From: Blautia faecicola
GTDB taxonomy: Bacteria > Bacillota > Clostridia > Lachnospirales > Lachnospiraceae
Length of the DNA stretch: 64,000 bases
Direction of reading: 5' to 3'
Assembly: GCF_004123145.1 (NCBI RefSeq)
Contig: NZ_SDKC01000001.1
Coordinates: forward strand, 3,319,501-3,383,500
In this document: in pieces, positions 55,555 through 63,403 of the stretch
Numbering within the stretch: position 1 is the stretch's first letter
Layout: each line of letters starts with the position of its first letter
Notes under the pieces: model-generated
The model's database searches: none
Seen by the model: only the letters and a program-made list of their open reading frames with translations
Told to the model about the DNA's origin: nothing
Program-made: the position numbers and the translations under genes

Positions 55555-56734
55555 CGAAGCACCGTTCCAGTTTCTCCCTGTGTGCCAGCTCTCCGGTCTT
55601 TTTAAGCTGATCCTTTTCCCTTTTGTATAGCCCATGCATCCGCACCTCTCCCTCTGCAAATCCGAGAATCTCTGCGATCTCCGCAACCTGCCGTTTTCCA
55701 TCTCTTGCCCGTTCCAGATGCACCAGAAGTTCCACCCCGGACGCAATCTGTCTTCGCACCGCCTCAAGCGGCAGTTCCATCCCCATCAGTACCATCGTCT
55801 CCACACGGGAAATCATATCTTTCGTACTGTTGGCGTGTGCCGTTCCAAGGCTTCCGTCATGACCGGTGTTCCACGCCTGCAAAAGATCCACCGCCTCCTC
55901 CCCGCGGATCTCGCCCACGATAATGCGATCCGGCGCCATACGAAGCGCGGTGCGGATCAGATCCCGGATCGTAATCTCCCGGTTTCCTTCCATATTGGCA
56001 GGTTTTGCCTCCAGACGCACCAGATTTTCCACACCCTGGATCTGTAACTCTGCCGAATCTTCAATGGTAATAATCCGTTCCTCATGGGGAATCGCGTTGG
56101 ATAACGCATTCAGAAATGTTGTTTTGCCGGAGGATGTCCCTCCGCCGATCAGGATCGAATATCCCGCTTTTACCAGATGTTCCAGAAAGGTTGCCGCTTC
56201 TCTCGTGATACTCTCTTTCGCGATCAGATCCTCCATCGTGATCGCATGATCCGGAAAACGGCGGATCGTCAGAATCGGTCCGTCCAACGCGACCGGATAG
56301 ATGACCGCATTGACACGGGAACCGTTTTCCAGTCTCGCATCCACGATCGGCGAATTTTCATTGATCACGCGGTTGCATTTTCCGGCGATCTGCTGCACGA
56401 CATCTTCCAGCTTTTCTCTGGACACGAAAGACTTTTCCCATCTGCTTTTCTGTCCGTTCCGCTCCACGAAGATCTTCTGATACCCGTTTACCATGATCTC
56501 TGTCACCCGGTCATCATCCAGCAGTTCCTGCAAAATATCCAGTTTTCGCACCGAATAAAACAGTTCTCTCCGGATCTCCTCTCTCCGGCTCACCGGCAGC
56601 CGGTTCTCTCTTGCTGCCTCCGACACCAGCTGATCGATCCGTTCCAGAATCGCCTCATCCGACCATTCCACTCCCTGTTGCAGCTGTTCCATCAGTCTCG
56701 CCCGCATGCCGGCAAACTGTTCCTGTTTCATCAT
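55538..56734 (-). CDS. CpaF/TadA pilus assembly ATPase
   Basis: The secretion ATPase powering Flp pilus assembly (398 residues). Signatures are LDDDRVTEIMVNGYQKIFVE, PILTIRRFPDHAITM, Walker A LIGGGTSSGKTTFLNAL, Asp box IITIEDSAELQI, Walker B RIIVGEIRGEEAVDLLQAW and His box TGHDGSLGTAHANS. The start overlaps the CpaE stop by 4 bp (ATGATGA). The gene is the third in the locus, followed by tadB and tadC with short overlaps, so the whole block is translationally coupled. Confidence 0.93.
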   Translation of the reverse strand: MMKQEQFAGMRARLMEQLQQGVEWSDEAILERIDQLVSEAARENRLPVSRREEIRRELFYSVRKLDILQELLDDDRVTEIMVNGYQKIFVERNGQKSRWEKSFVSREKLEDVVQQIAGKCNRVINENSPIVDARLENGSRVNAVIYPVALDGPILTIRRFPDHAITMEDLIAKESITREAATFLEHLVKAGYSILIGGGTSSGKTTFLNALSNAIPHEERIITIEDSAELQIQGVENLVRLEAKPANMEGNREITIRDLIRTALRMAPDRIIVGEIRGEEAVDLLQAWNTGHDGSLGTAHANSTKDMISRVETMVLMGMELPLEAVRRQIASGVELLVHLERARDGKRQVAEIAEILGFAEGEVRMHGLYKREKDQLKKTGELAHREKLERCFGENEL

Positions 56735-57753
56735 CCGTCCTCCCATTCCTTTCGGATCATCTCTCTCACATAATCTCCCAGCTCACTCCACACCAGATCA
56801 TCCATGTATCCGGTTCCGCTCCTCGTACTGCGATGATACGGCGGTTTGATCTTCCGGATCCGGTCGAGTACCGCCTGTTTCTCCCACACCTGAAGCGTAT
56901 GTTCAAACTGCTGGATCTTCGCCTGGGAAACCGGATCTGCCCGGATCGGCATATAGATTCTGGTACACTGTTCCAGGAGTTGATACAGCTGGCTGACGCT
57001 GTCCCCCAGATCCAGAATGATCACATCATAATTGCTGTAATCGATGATCTGCTGCAACAGCCGGATCCATTCCTCTGCCGTTGTACTCTGGATATCCTCC
57101 ATTGAAAGCACCGGCGGCAGATAGTCCAGATTGTTGATACTCTGCACCATCGATCCCATCTTTGTAACCAGCTGATCCGATCCCAGCCGCAGGTAATACA
57201 GCAGATCACCCAGTGTCTGCTCAAATTTCCGTTCCATCAGATATTCAAACCCGGAATACGCTTCCAGATTCAGGTACAGACACGCCCGTTTCTTCGCCAG
57301 GATCTGCCCCAGCGTCAGCGCAAATGTTGTCTTCATCGTCCGTCCGACCGGCGAATACACCCCGATCACCTCCATCTTTTTCTTCTCCAGTTTTAACGAC
57401 TGTACCGTTCCCGCGCCGCTCTCCCCGTAGTGTTCAAGAGCTTCCCGGATCACCTGATTCGATGACTGATATTTGTAGATCGACGGATATTCCTCATATC
57501 TTCTGGCAGACACACCATCCGATAAGATCAGGATCTGTCCGATCTTCGCCTGCCGGATCTCACTGTTCATCGCTTTCTCGGAGATCAGAAGCAGTTCTAC
57601 CGGATGCTCCTTTACATATTCCTGAAAACTCACGGCACTCGTAAATACCCGCACCTCAAACGGGATATTTTTCTTCTTACTCAGGTACTCCATAAAATGA
57701 TAAGCGTAATCCACATCCAGATCACACACTGCAAAAATATTTCGTTCGCTCAT
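56731..57753 (-). CDS. CpaE-like ATPase of the Tad locus
   Basis: A 340-residue cytoplasmic protein of the MinD/ParA superfamily that helps place Tad pili. Residues 1-120 are receiver-like (IFAVCDLDVDYAYHFMEYLS, VELLLISEK). The P-loop is degenerate: EVIGVYSPVGRTMKTTFALT in place of KGGxGKTT, keeping a Lys-Thr-Thr. NYDVIILDLGDSVSQLYQLL is the Walker B strand. Nucleotide use may therefore differ from canonical MinD. It overlaps both neighbours by 4 bp. The start is the ATG at 57751-57753 behind GGGAGGGCGAGG. Confidence 0.85.
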   Translation of the reverse strand: MSERNIFAVCDLDVDYAYHFMEYLSKKKNIPFEVRVFTSAVSFQEYVKEHPVELLLISEKAMNSEIRQAKIGQILILSDGVSARRYEEYPSIYKYQSSNQVIREALEHYGESGAGTVQSLKLEKKKMEVIGVYSPVGRTMKTTFALTLGQILAKKRACLYLNLEAYSGFEYLMERKFEQTLGDLLYYLRLGSDQLVTKMGSMVQSINNLDYLPPVLSMEDIQSTTAEEWIRLLQQIIDYSNYDVIILDLGDSVSQLYQLLEQCTRIYMPIRADPVSQAKIQQFEHTLQVWEKQAVLDRIRKIKPPYHRSTRSGTGYMDDLVWSELGDYVREMIRKEWEDG

Positions 57754-58274
57754 CCTCGCCCTCCCAGATACAGCAGCAATACGCTGCCTAAAATTGGTAT
57801 TGTAAAATGGATATTTTCCGGTCTTTTTCCCGGCACCAGATATGGTGGAAGTGATCGTTCCGTACATGCCCGCTGCACATACTGAAGAAAATATAAGAAC
57901 CGCTGCCGCCAGTCGCAGCGAAAGAACAGAAAAAATACAGATTCCAGCGCTCCAAGCAGAAATGCCGACACGATACAGCCAAGGATCTTTCCGGGACCAA
58001 ATACGCTACCGAGCACTGCAAACACTTTGATATCGCCGGTCCCGATCATCTTTCCCAAAAACAGTGGAAAGAACAGAAACAGCACCAGCAAACTCCCTCC
58101 CCAGAAGCGGAATACCGCTTCACCAAGCCCCTGTGCAACCTGTCTGCACAGATGCTCCGTCATACTGATCTGCCATCCGGTCAGTATCCACAGATTGGGA
58201 ACTTTCTCCCACTTGCAGTCAAAAAACACTGCTCCCATGGTAAAAATAATGCAAAAAAGCATAGAAAAGTCCAT
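57750..58274 (-). CDS. A24-family prepilin peptidase
   Basis: The first gene of the Tad locus, encoding a 174-residue membrane aspartyl protease that removes prepilin leaders. The Asp motifs are VFFDCKWEKVPNLWIL (first Asp at about 19) and GKMIGTGDIKVFAVLG (GxGD). Five to six hydrophobic segments are present. The ATG at 58272-58274 follows GTGGAGATTACT; a GTG four codons upstream is in frame. The promoter lies at 58361-58389. Confidence 0.88.
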   Translation of the reverse strand: MDFSMLFCIIFTMGAVFFDCKWEKVPNLWILTGWQISMTEHLCRQVAQGLGEAVFRFWGGSLLVLFLFFPLFLGKMIGTGDIKVFAVLGSVFGPGKILGCIVSAFLLGALESVFFLFFRCDWRQRFLYFLQYVQRACTERSLPPYLVPGKRPENIHFTIPILGSVLLLYLGGRG

Positions 58275-58360
58275 AGTAATCTCCACTTCCCTTTATTTTA
58301 TTCAATTCGTTTTCTGGAAATCTGCAACTGAATCGCTGCATCTGGATTTGTTATGGGCTA

Positions 58361-58389
58361 ATTATATCCGCCCTTTTCGGATTTGTCTA
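58361..58389 (-). promoter_or_regulatory. Promoter of the Tad pilus locus
   Basis: On the minus strand, TAGACA (58384-58389), a 17-bp spacer and perfect TATAAT (58361-58366), about 85 bp ahead of the first Tad gene. Confidence 0.7.
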
Positions 58390-58457
58390 GTGGATTTTTC
58401 TAATTTTCTTCTTTTTGGCAAAAGTAGCTAAAAATAACAGAAAAATTTCAGTGGATA

Positions 58458-58486
58458 TTGCCCTCCATAAAAAAAATGTGTATAAT
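58458..58486 (+). promoter_or_regulatory. Promoter of the YbaK-family gene
   Basis: TTGCCC (58458-58463), a 17-bp spacer and TATAAT (58481-58486), 18 bp before the start codon region with GAGGTGATAAAC. Confidence 0.65.
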
Positions 58487-58504
58487 CCTGTTGAGGTGAT
58501 AAAC

Positions 58505-58990
58505 ATGAGTAAAGAAGTAAAAACAAATGCCATGCGCATGCTGGACAAACACCATATCCAGTACGACATGATTCAATATGAATGTGATGAATTTATCGAC
58601 GGTCTTCATACCGCCGAAAAAACAGGTGCACCGGTAGAACAGTCTTTCAAGACACTGGTGGCACAGGGAAAAAGCAAACAATACTATGTTTTCGTGGTTC
58701 CCATCGCGGAAGAAGTGCAGTTAAAACAGGCTGCCAAAGTAGCCGGAGAAAAATCCGTGGAGCTGATCCCGGTAAAAGAGATCACAAAAATCACCGGTTA
58801 TGTCCGGGGCGGCTGCAGCCCGCTGGGAATGAAGAAACTTTTCCCTACCTTCATCCACAACAGTGCGGAAAATTTTGATAAGATCTATGTCAGCGGCGGT
58901 CGGATCGGCACAACCATCTGCCTGAATCCCCAGGAACTCGCAGAGGTGACACGGGCACAGTTTGCAGACATTATCGTCCACGAATCCTGA
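58505..58990 (+). CDS. Cys-tRNA(Pro)/Cys-tRNA(Cys) deacylase, YbaK/EbsC family
   Basis: A 161-residue editing factor that removes mischarged Cys from tRNA-Pro. FKTLVAQGKSKQYYVFVVPI, ELIPVKEITKITGYVRGGCS and PLGMKKLFPTFIH with IYVSGGRIGTTICLNPQELA follow the YbaK pattern, including the conserved Lys and the GGxSPxG loop (here GGCSPLG). The start follows TTGAGGTGATAAAC; 30 upstream codons cross the promoter and are rejected. It is transcribed away from the Tad locus. Confidence 0.93.
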   Translation: MSKEVKTNAMRMLDKHHIQYDMIQYECDEFIDGLHTAEKTGAPVEQSFKTLVAQGKSKQYYVFVVPIAEEVQLKQAAKVAGEKSVELIPVKEITKITGYVRGGCSPLGMKKLFPTFIHNSAENFDKIYVSGGRIGTTICLNPQELAEVTRAQFADIIVHES

Positions 58991-59019
58991 TTTTTGAACG
59001 TGTTCCTGTCATTTTTACA

Positions 59020-59185
59020 CTAGAGCGTGTTTGAAAAATCATTTCCGCAATCTGCAAGCCCCACTTTGCGGTATATTTTACCCTTATTCGGTTGCCGTAG
59101 CCCGCTACGCCGCCCTCATTCGGATAAAATCTCCCACAAACTGGGACTCGCAGCTCACGAAAAGCCTTTTTCAAACACGCTCTAG
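59020..59185. mobile_element. 166-bp TA-flanked MITE, copy 2
   Basis: Same ends as copy 1 (CTAGAGCGTGTTTGAAAAA and complement) and the same length, in inverted orientation relative to 42944-43109. The central hairpin reads CGTAGC-CCGC-TACG-like on this strand. It lies between the YbaK gene and its terminator, so it is transcribed as a 3' untranslated segment. Confidence 0.85.
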
Positions 59186-59186
59186 A

Positions 59187-59234
59187 AAAAACATGTCTGT
59201 ACTTCCAAACTGGGAAGATACAGACATGTTTTTT
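59187..59234. terminator. Terminator shared by the YbaK gene and the first lipoprotein gene
   Basis: AAAAACATGTCTGTA and TACAGACATGTTTTTT form a 13-bp stem with A and T flanks, effective in both directions. Confidence 0.85.
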
Positions 59235-59262
59235 ATCATCTTATCTTTTTGCAGATTGTTCT

Positions 59263-59907
59263 TTAACCGAATTCATATCCCGGAACATTGTTATTGACAT
59301 AGGAATTTCCTTCCAGTACATCCAAACCGCTCACCTGCATCTCCACAACCTTCGGCAGTGCATTCCAGCTGTCCGGGAAGGTAAATACCAGATTCGTTCC
59401 GCCCTTTTCTGATACTGCTTTTGTTCCATCTTCCACAAATGTAGCGGTTCTGGTATCCAGCACTTCTTTCTTATTTCCGTCGGTCATCTGATATACCGTG
59501 AAATCAAAAGACTGATCGGTGATATTGGACACTTCAATCTGACAGTATGAATTACTTCCGCCATCTGCGGACATCGCCTCGTTAAGATTTATATCTTTAT
59601 AGGTTCCCTCATACACCTGATACTGTGCAGCTACCGGTGTAAGATCCTGCGGAATCGCCTGCATCGTCTCCTCCTTCTGTACCTCTTCATCATCCGGCGC
59701 AGCTGTCACCATTGCCTCCGGCGACTCTTCCGGTGTGACCGTTGCCTCCGGGGTTTCTGTAACCTCCGGCTCATCCTCCGCTTCCGGAGTTTCTTCCTGC
59801 ATCACTTCGGTATCTTCCTGCTCAACTTCTGTAGATGCACCGGATCCACACGCAGCAAATACCATGCTCATCGCTAATATACCTGTCATCATTATTTTTC
59901 GTCTCAT
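59263..59907 (-). CDS. Lipoprotein with acidic linker and beta-rich C-terminal domain (paralogue 1)
   Basis: A 214-residue lipoprotein. Signal MRRKIMMTGILAMSMVFAAC has its lipobox Cys at 20. A Glu/Pro/Thr-rich linker (about 22-90) is followed by a domain of about 120 residues starting AAQYQVYEGTYKDINLNEAM and ending EGNSYVNNNVPGYEFG. The same domain closes the protein at 60234-61004 (QYQVYEGVYFDEV, EGNIYCNNDIPGHEFG, LVFTFP). The two are paralogues of an unnamed secreted domain. Function is unknown, and the beta-strand pattern suggests a small binding fold. The start is set at 59905-59907. Confidence 0.75.
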   Translation of the reverse strand: MRRKIMMTGILAMSMVFAACGSGASTEVEQEDTEVMQEETPEAEDEPEVTETPEATVTPEESPEAMVTAAPDDEEVQKEETMQAIPQDLTPVAAQYQVYEGTYKDINLNEAMSADGGSNSYCQIEVSNITDQSFDFTVYQMTDGNKKEVLDTRTATFVEDGTKAVSEKGGTNLVFTFPDSWNALPKVVEMQVSGLDVLEGNSYVNNNVPGYEFG

Positions 59908-60065
59908 AATTACTATTCTCCTCTCCCTGTACGGTTTCCCGCATGTTTCTTTTTTTATTATCCCACAAAACCGCATAGATAGAAAGTAGATTTTGCAAAT
60001 CTTTTTCTCCCGGCATCATCAAAATGGTTCCGCCTGGCGGAAAATCACTATGAAATACACCAAAA

Positions 60066-60107
60066 ACCGGGCACGCAGATTCCACTCCCCTGGATCTGCT
60101 GCCCGGT
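60066..60107 (-). terminator. Terminator of lipoprotein paralogue 2
   Basis: On the minus strand ACCGGGCAGCAGAT pairs with ATCTGCGTGCCCGGT (one mismatch), then TTTTTGG. The remaining 59908-60233 spacer has a TTCCGCC/GGCGGAA palindrome at 60031-60046 and no gene. Confidence 0.7.
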
Positions 60108-60233
60108 CTTTCCGGCGTCGGAGTTCTCCCCTCTCCGTTACCGTTTAATACTTTTGTATGCTCTTACTCGTCATGGTTTTTTTACAATAATAACCTTTAT
60201 TTATACTCTCTTTTTATAACTTCTGTTCTTTAC

Positions 60234-61004
60234 TCAGCCAAATTCATGTCCCGGAATATCATTATTACAATATATATTTCCTTCCAGCCAGCTTAATCCT
60301 GATACCTGCATCTCTGTTACAACAGGAAGGGATTCACGCTCATTCGGGAATGTAAATACAAGATGATAACCTTTTCCATTGAACTCAGCCTGTGTTCCAT
60401 CTCCCGTAAATACAGCTGTATTTGTTTTGAATTTTAAAGTACTGTTCTCGTACAGGTCTTTTTCATAAATGGTAAAATCAAAAGATGTATCCGTTACATT
60501 TGAAACATGGATTTCATAATATGGTCTGACCTTGCTGTCATCTAACGACCATGTATAAATCACTTCATCAAAATATACTCCCTCATATACCTGATACTGT
60601 GCCTCAACTCCTGTAGTCTGTGTACTGTCCTGACTGCCCGTTTCCGCCTGTGCACTTTCACTGCCGGAAGATGTATCCTGTTTTACAGAACTGCTTTCCG
60701 TTGTTGTGCTGCTTGCAGCAGCATTACCAGAGTTCTTATCTGACGATGTACTTCCATTTGTTCCTGTTGTGCTGTTTGAACCGGTACTTGCACTTCCTGA
60801 AGAACTGCTGCTGTCCGTCTGTGCCTCCCCTGCACTCTGCGCAGTATCTTCGGTTGTATCTTCCGGCTCCAGAGTTGTTGCCTCCTCCGTTGGTGCTTCC
60901 GAAACTACCGCATCCTCTGTTGTGCTTGTCTCTGCTTTGTTCCCACAGGCTCCCAGTACCATACTTGCCATCAACACTGCTACGATCATACTTTTACTCT
61001 TCAT
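60234..61004 (-). CDS. Lipoprotein with Ser/Thr-rich linker and shared C-terminal domain (paralogue 2)
   Basis: A 256-residue lipoprotein. The signal and lipobox (MKSKSMIVAVLMASMVLGAC) are nearly identical to those of the lipoprotein at 61123-61764. The linker from about 22 to 135 is extremely Ser/Thr/Glu-rich (TDSSSSSGSASTGSNSTTG). The C-terminal 120 residues are instead homologous to paralogue 1 (59263-59907). It therefore looks like a module-swapped protein. The start at 61002-61004 follows GGAGGAAACT. The upstream 61056-61116 block is shared with the next lipoprotein. Confidence 0.75.
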   Translation of the reverse strand: MKSKSMIVAVLMASMVLGACGNKAETSTTEDAVVSEAPTEEATTLEPEDTTEDTAQSAGEAQTDSSSSSGSASTGSNSTTGTNGSTSSDKNSGNAAASSTTTESSSVKQDTSSGSESAQAETGSQDSTQTTGVEAQYQVYEGVYFDEVIYTWSLDDSKVRPYYEIHVSNVTDTSFDFTIYEKDLYENSTLKFKTNTAVFTGDGTQAEFNGKGYHLVFTFPNERESLPVVTEMQVSGLSWLEGNIYCNNDIPGHEFG

Positions 61005-61055
61005 AGTTTCCTCCATTTCTGCCATTACTCCCTATGGCAAACCGCTTTTTATTAA

Positions 61056-61116
61056 ATTGTAGCATTTCCTGCCACAACTCATAATCATTCGGCATAAATT
61101 GCAATCTAAATGCAAC
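61056..61116 (-). promoter_or_regulatory. Conserved 61-bp promoter block, copy 1
   Basis: On the minus strand it starts GTTGCATTTAGATTGCAATT and ends GAAATGCTACAAT, where TACAAT is the likely -10. It aligns without gaps to 62010-62070. Two TTGCA-T repeats 11 bp apart lie upstream of a weak -35, as in an activator-dependent promoter. Confidence 0.6.
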
Positions 61117-61122
61117 AATTAC

Positions 61123-61764
61123 TTACTGTTTTTCCAGAGAATCGTATGCCTCTGTGATATCCCCTTCCGGCCAGTTGTTCAGATACCAGGAGGTTACTTT
61201 TCCGTTCTCATCACTTTCCAGTTCCATATAATACTGCGCTTTGTCTGTCTGCATGATATAGCCACCATACTGGTATGCTGTCCAACCATGATCGGTCATA
61301 GCTTTTCCGGATGCTCCCGCTTCATCCCCGATATGGATTCCATACAGTGCCACTGCCTGATTGCCTTCATTTTTCATACTGAATGTCTCGCCCTGCCACT
61401 CCAGATAAAATCCGTCTGACACATAGGACTGCGCATTCGGGAACTGCCAGCACTCTGTCGTTGTCATCTGTAAGATATTTTTCAGCTCTCCGAAATTCTC
61501 CAGATAATCACCGACATCAACCCCTTTTGTGCTCTGTTCTGTCTCGCCGGTTGCTGCTTCGTTGGATGCTTCTTCTGTTGTCTCCCCTGTCTGTGTTTCA
61601 CCTGATGACGCTTCTTCCGTCGGTGTTTCCTCCGTTGTTGTTTCCTCTGCCGGTGCTTCCGAAACTACCGGGTCTTCCACCACACTCGTCTCTGTCTTTT
61701 TCCCGCAGGCTCCCAGTACCATACTTGCCATCAACACTGCTACCATCATGCTTTTTCTCTTCAT
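61123..61764 (-). CDS. Lipoprotein with unrelated C-terminal domain (paralogue 3)
   Basis: A 213-residue lipoprotein. Signal MKRKSMMVAVLMASMVLGAC, linker opening KKTETSVVEDPVVSEAPAEE and even the preceding bases match paralogue 2. From about residue 80 the domain differs: VGDYLENFGELKNILQMTTT, YGIHIGDEAGASGKAMTDHG and WTAYQYGGYIMQTDKAQYYM. No family is recognised. It precedes paralogue 2 on the same strand, but each has its own copy of the 61-bp promoter block. The start follows GGAGGAAGCT. Confidence 0.75.
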   Translation of the reverse strand: MKRKSMMVAVLMASMVLGACGKKTETSVVEDPVVSEAPAEETTTEETPTEEASSGETQTGETTEEASNEAATGETEQSTKGVDVGDYLENFGELKNILQMTTTECWQFPNAQSYVSDGFYLEWQGETFSMKNEGNQAVALYGIHIGDEAGASGKAMTDHGWTAYQYGGYIMQTDKAQYYMELESDENGKVTSWYLNNWPEGDITEAYDSLEKQ

Positions 61765-62009
61765 AGCTTCCTCCATTTCTGCCATCCTTTTCGATGGCGC
61801 AAACCACTTGTTCCTGCAGGTTCAACCCCTCTGTCTCTTACTGTCCGTCTCCTCTGCCCGGGTATCTTTTCCCTTCCTGCATTTCGAATAATTTGCATAT
61901 CAAAGTATTTGCTTGGATTATAGCACCCGAAAATCCCCCTGTAAACAGAATCTGAAAAACGTAACTGAAACTTAATTTCTCCGCATAACAAGCTAATATT
62001 TCTTAGCAA

Positions 62010-62070
62010 ATTGTAGCATTTCTGGTGATATCTCGTAACAATTTGGCATAAAATGCAATCAAAATGCAAC
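62010..62070 (-). promoter_or_regulatory. Conserved 61-bp promoter block, copy 2
   Basis: On the minus strand it starts GTTGCATTTTGATTGCATTT and ends GAAATGCTACAAT. About three quarters of positions match copy 1. A further inverted TGCAATC lies just upstream (about 62073-62082), next to the divergent lysin promoter. The rest of 61765-62170 shows no gene. Confidence 0.6.
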
Positions 62071-62082
62071 ATTTGGATTGCA

Positions 62083-62112
62083 TTGAATTTCACCATGCCT
62101 TCCCCGTATGAT
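62083..62112 (+). promoter_or_regulatory. Promoter of the lysin gene
   Basis: TTGAAT (62083-62088), an 18-bp spacer and TATGAT (62107-62112). It lies back-to-back with the lipoprotein promoter block, so one regulator could act on both. Confidence 0.5.
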
Positions 62113-62170
62113 AAAGCCATAGAAACACGGATCCGATTTCTAAATTCAAAAACTACAAAGGAGAAAAAAT

Positions 62171-63274
62171 ATGGGAAAAATTGAAACAGCTACACAGTGG
62201 ATGATCGATCTTGCAAATGATGATTCACACGGTTATGACCAGACACATCGATGGGGACCAGATTATGACTGCTCCTCAGCAGTTATTTCTGCATGGCAGT
62301 ATGCCGGTGTCCCTGTGAAAACTAAAGGCGCTTCTTCTACACATGATATGAAACCTATTTTCTTAGCTAACGGTTTCACCAATGTGATTTCCAGTGTCAC
62401 ACTTAGCACAGGAGCTGGATTAAAACGAGGCGATGTCCTTCACAAAGATGGACATGTTGCTATGTATATCGGAAACAATCAAATGGTAGCTGCCCATTCT
62501 AACGAGAATGGTGGCATATCCGGAGGAAAGACTGGAGATCAGACAGGGCATGAGATTTCTGTCAGCAAGTACAATTATTCTACCAGTGGATCTAACGCCT
62601 GGACTTCTGTCCTTCGCTACACTGCCGAAGCAGAAACCACACCTACAGAACCTACTACCAAAGCCGGTGAATGGATTCAGGCAAGTGATGGCAGATGGCG
62701 GTATCGTCACACCGATAATACCTACACCAAGAATGGTTGGGAATTCATCGATGGCAGCTGGTATTATTTTGATGCCGATGGCTGGATGAAGACTGGCTGG
62801 GTTCAGGTATCCAATAAATGGTACTTCCTGTACAATAACGGTGTCATGGCTACTAATAAATGGGTGGAAACCTATTATTATGTAGGAAGTGACGGTGCTA
62901 TGGTTACAAACACGATGACACCAGACGGCTATATCGTTGATGCAGCCGGTAAATGGGACGGTCGGGATGCATGGGTAAAACGCTTGCAGACCGCATTAAA
63001 AGAAGCCGGTTACAACCCGGGAACTATTGACGGTGTCGCTGGCTCCAACACTCTGGCAGCATGCCCGACACTGAAATCCGGTTCTAAAGGAACCCTGGTT
63101 ACCCTGCTTCAGGAGCGTCTGTATTACTTCTTCGGTATCACTGTCTCCGGTGGTATCGACGGAGATTTCGGAACCGGTACAAAGAATGCAGTTATTTCTT
63201 TCCAGAAAAACTGCGGATTATCCGCCGACGGTATCGTAGGTAATAACACCTGGAGAAAACTTCTGTCCCTGTAA
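62171..63274 (+). CDS. Phage-type peptidoglycan hydrolase (Amidase_5-like) with cell-wall-binding repeats
   Basis: A 367-residue lysin. Residues 1-155 form an NlpC/P60-like amidase/endopeptidase of the phage group: WMIDLANDDSHGYDQTHRWG, catalytic Cys in PDYDCSSAVISAWQYAGV and His in KDGHVAMYIGNNQMV. Residues about 165-260 are choline/glucan-binding-type repeats (GWEFIDGSWYYFDADGWMKT, GWVQVSNKWYFLYNNGVM). The C-terminal 110 residues are a peptidoglycan-binding domain (VKRLQTALKEAGYNPGTIDG, GIDGDFGTGTKNAVISFQKN). No signal peptide is present and no holin or phage gene adjoins it, so how it leaves the cell is unclear. The ribosome site is AAAGGAGAAAAAAT. Confidence 0.85.
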   Translation: MGKIETATQWMIDLANDDSHGYDQTHRWGPDYDCSSAVISAWQYAGVPVKTKGASSTHDMKPIFLANGFTNVISSVTLSTGAGLKRGDVLHKDGHVAMYIGNNQMVAAHSNENGGISGGKTGDQTGHEISVSKYNYSTSGSNAWTSVLRYTAEAETTPTEPTTKAGEWIQASDGRWRYRHTDNTYTKNGWEFIDGSWYYFDADGWMKTGWVQVSNKWYFLYNNGVMATNKWVETYYYVGSDGAMVTNTMTPDGYIVDAAGKWDGRDAWVKRLQTALKEAGYNPGTIDGVAGSNTLAACPTLKSGSKGTLVTLLQERLYYFFGITVSGGIDGDFGTGTKNAVISFQKNCGLSADGIVGNNTWRKLLSL

Positions 63275-63360
63275 AATCATGTACTAACTTTACTTTTCGT
63301 CTGTAATGAATTCCATACTCCTACTCCTGTTCATTGCAGATGCATACCCCTCAAAATACA

Positions 63361-63403
63361 GATACCTCACAGTTGCGGCTGTGAGGTATCACTTTTGTTT
63401 TAT
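63361..63403 (+). terminator. Terminator of the lysin gene
   Basis: GATACCTCACAG and CTGTGAGGTATC form a 12-bp perfect stem with loop TTGCGG, then ACTTTTGTTTTATTTT. It may also end the convergent agrB transcript. Confidence 0.82.

Noticed and set aside
59990-60130. Third copy of the lipoprotein promoter block ahead of paralogue 1
   Set aside because: The TTGCA-T repeats and the GAAATGCTACAAT segment are absent upstream of 59907.
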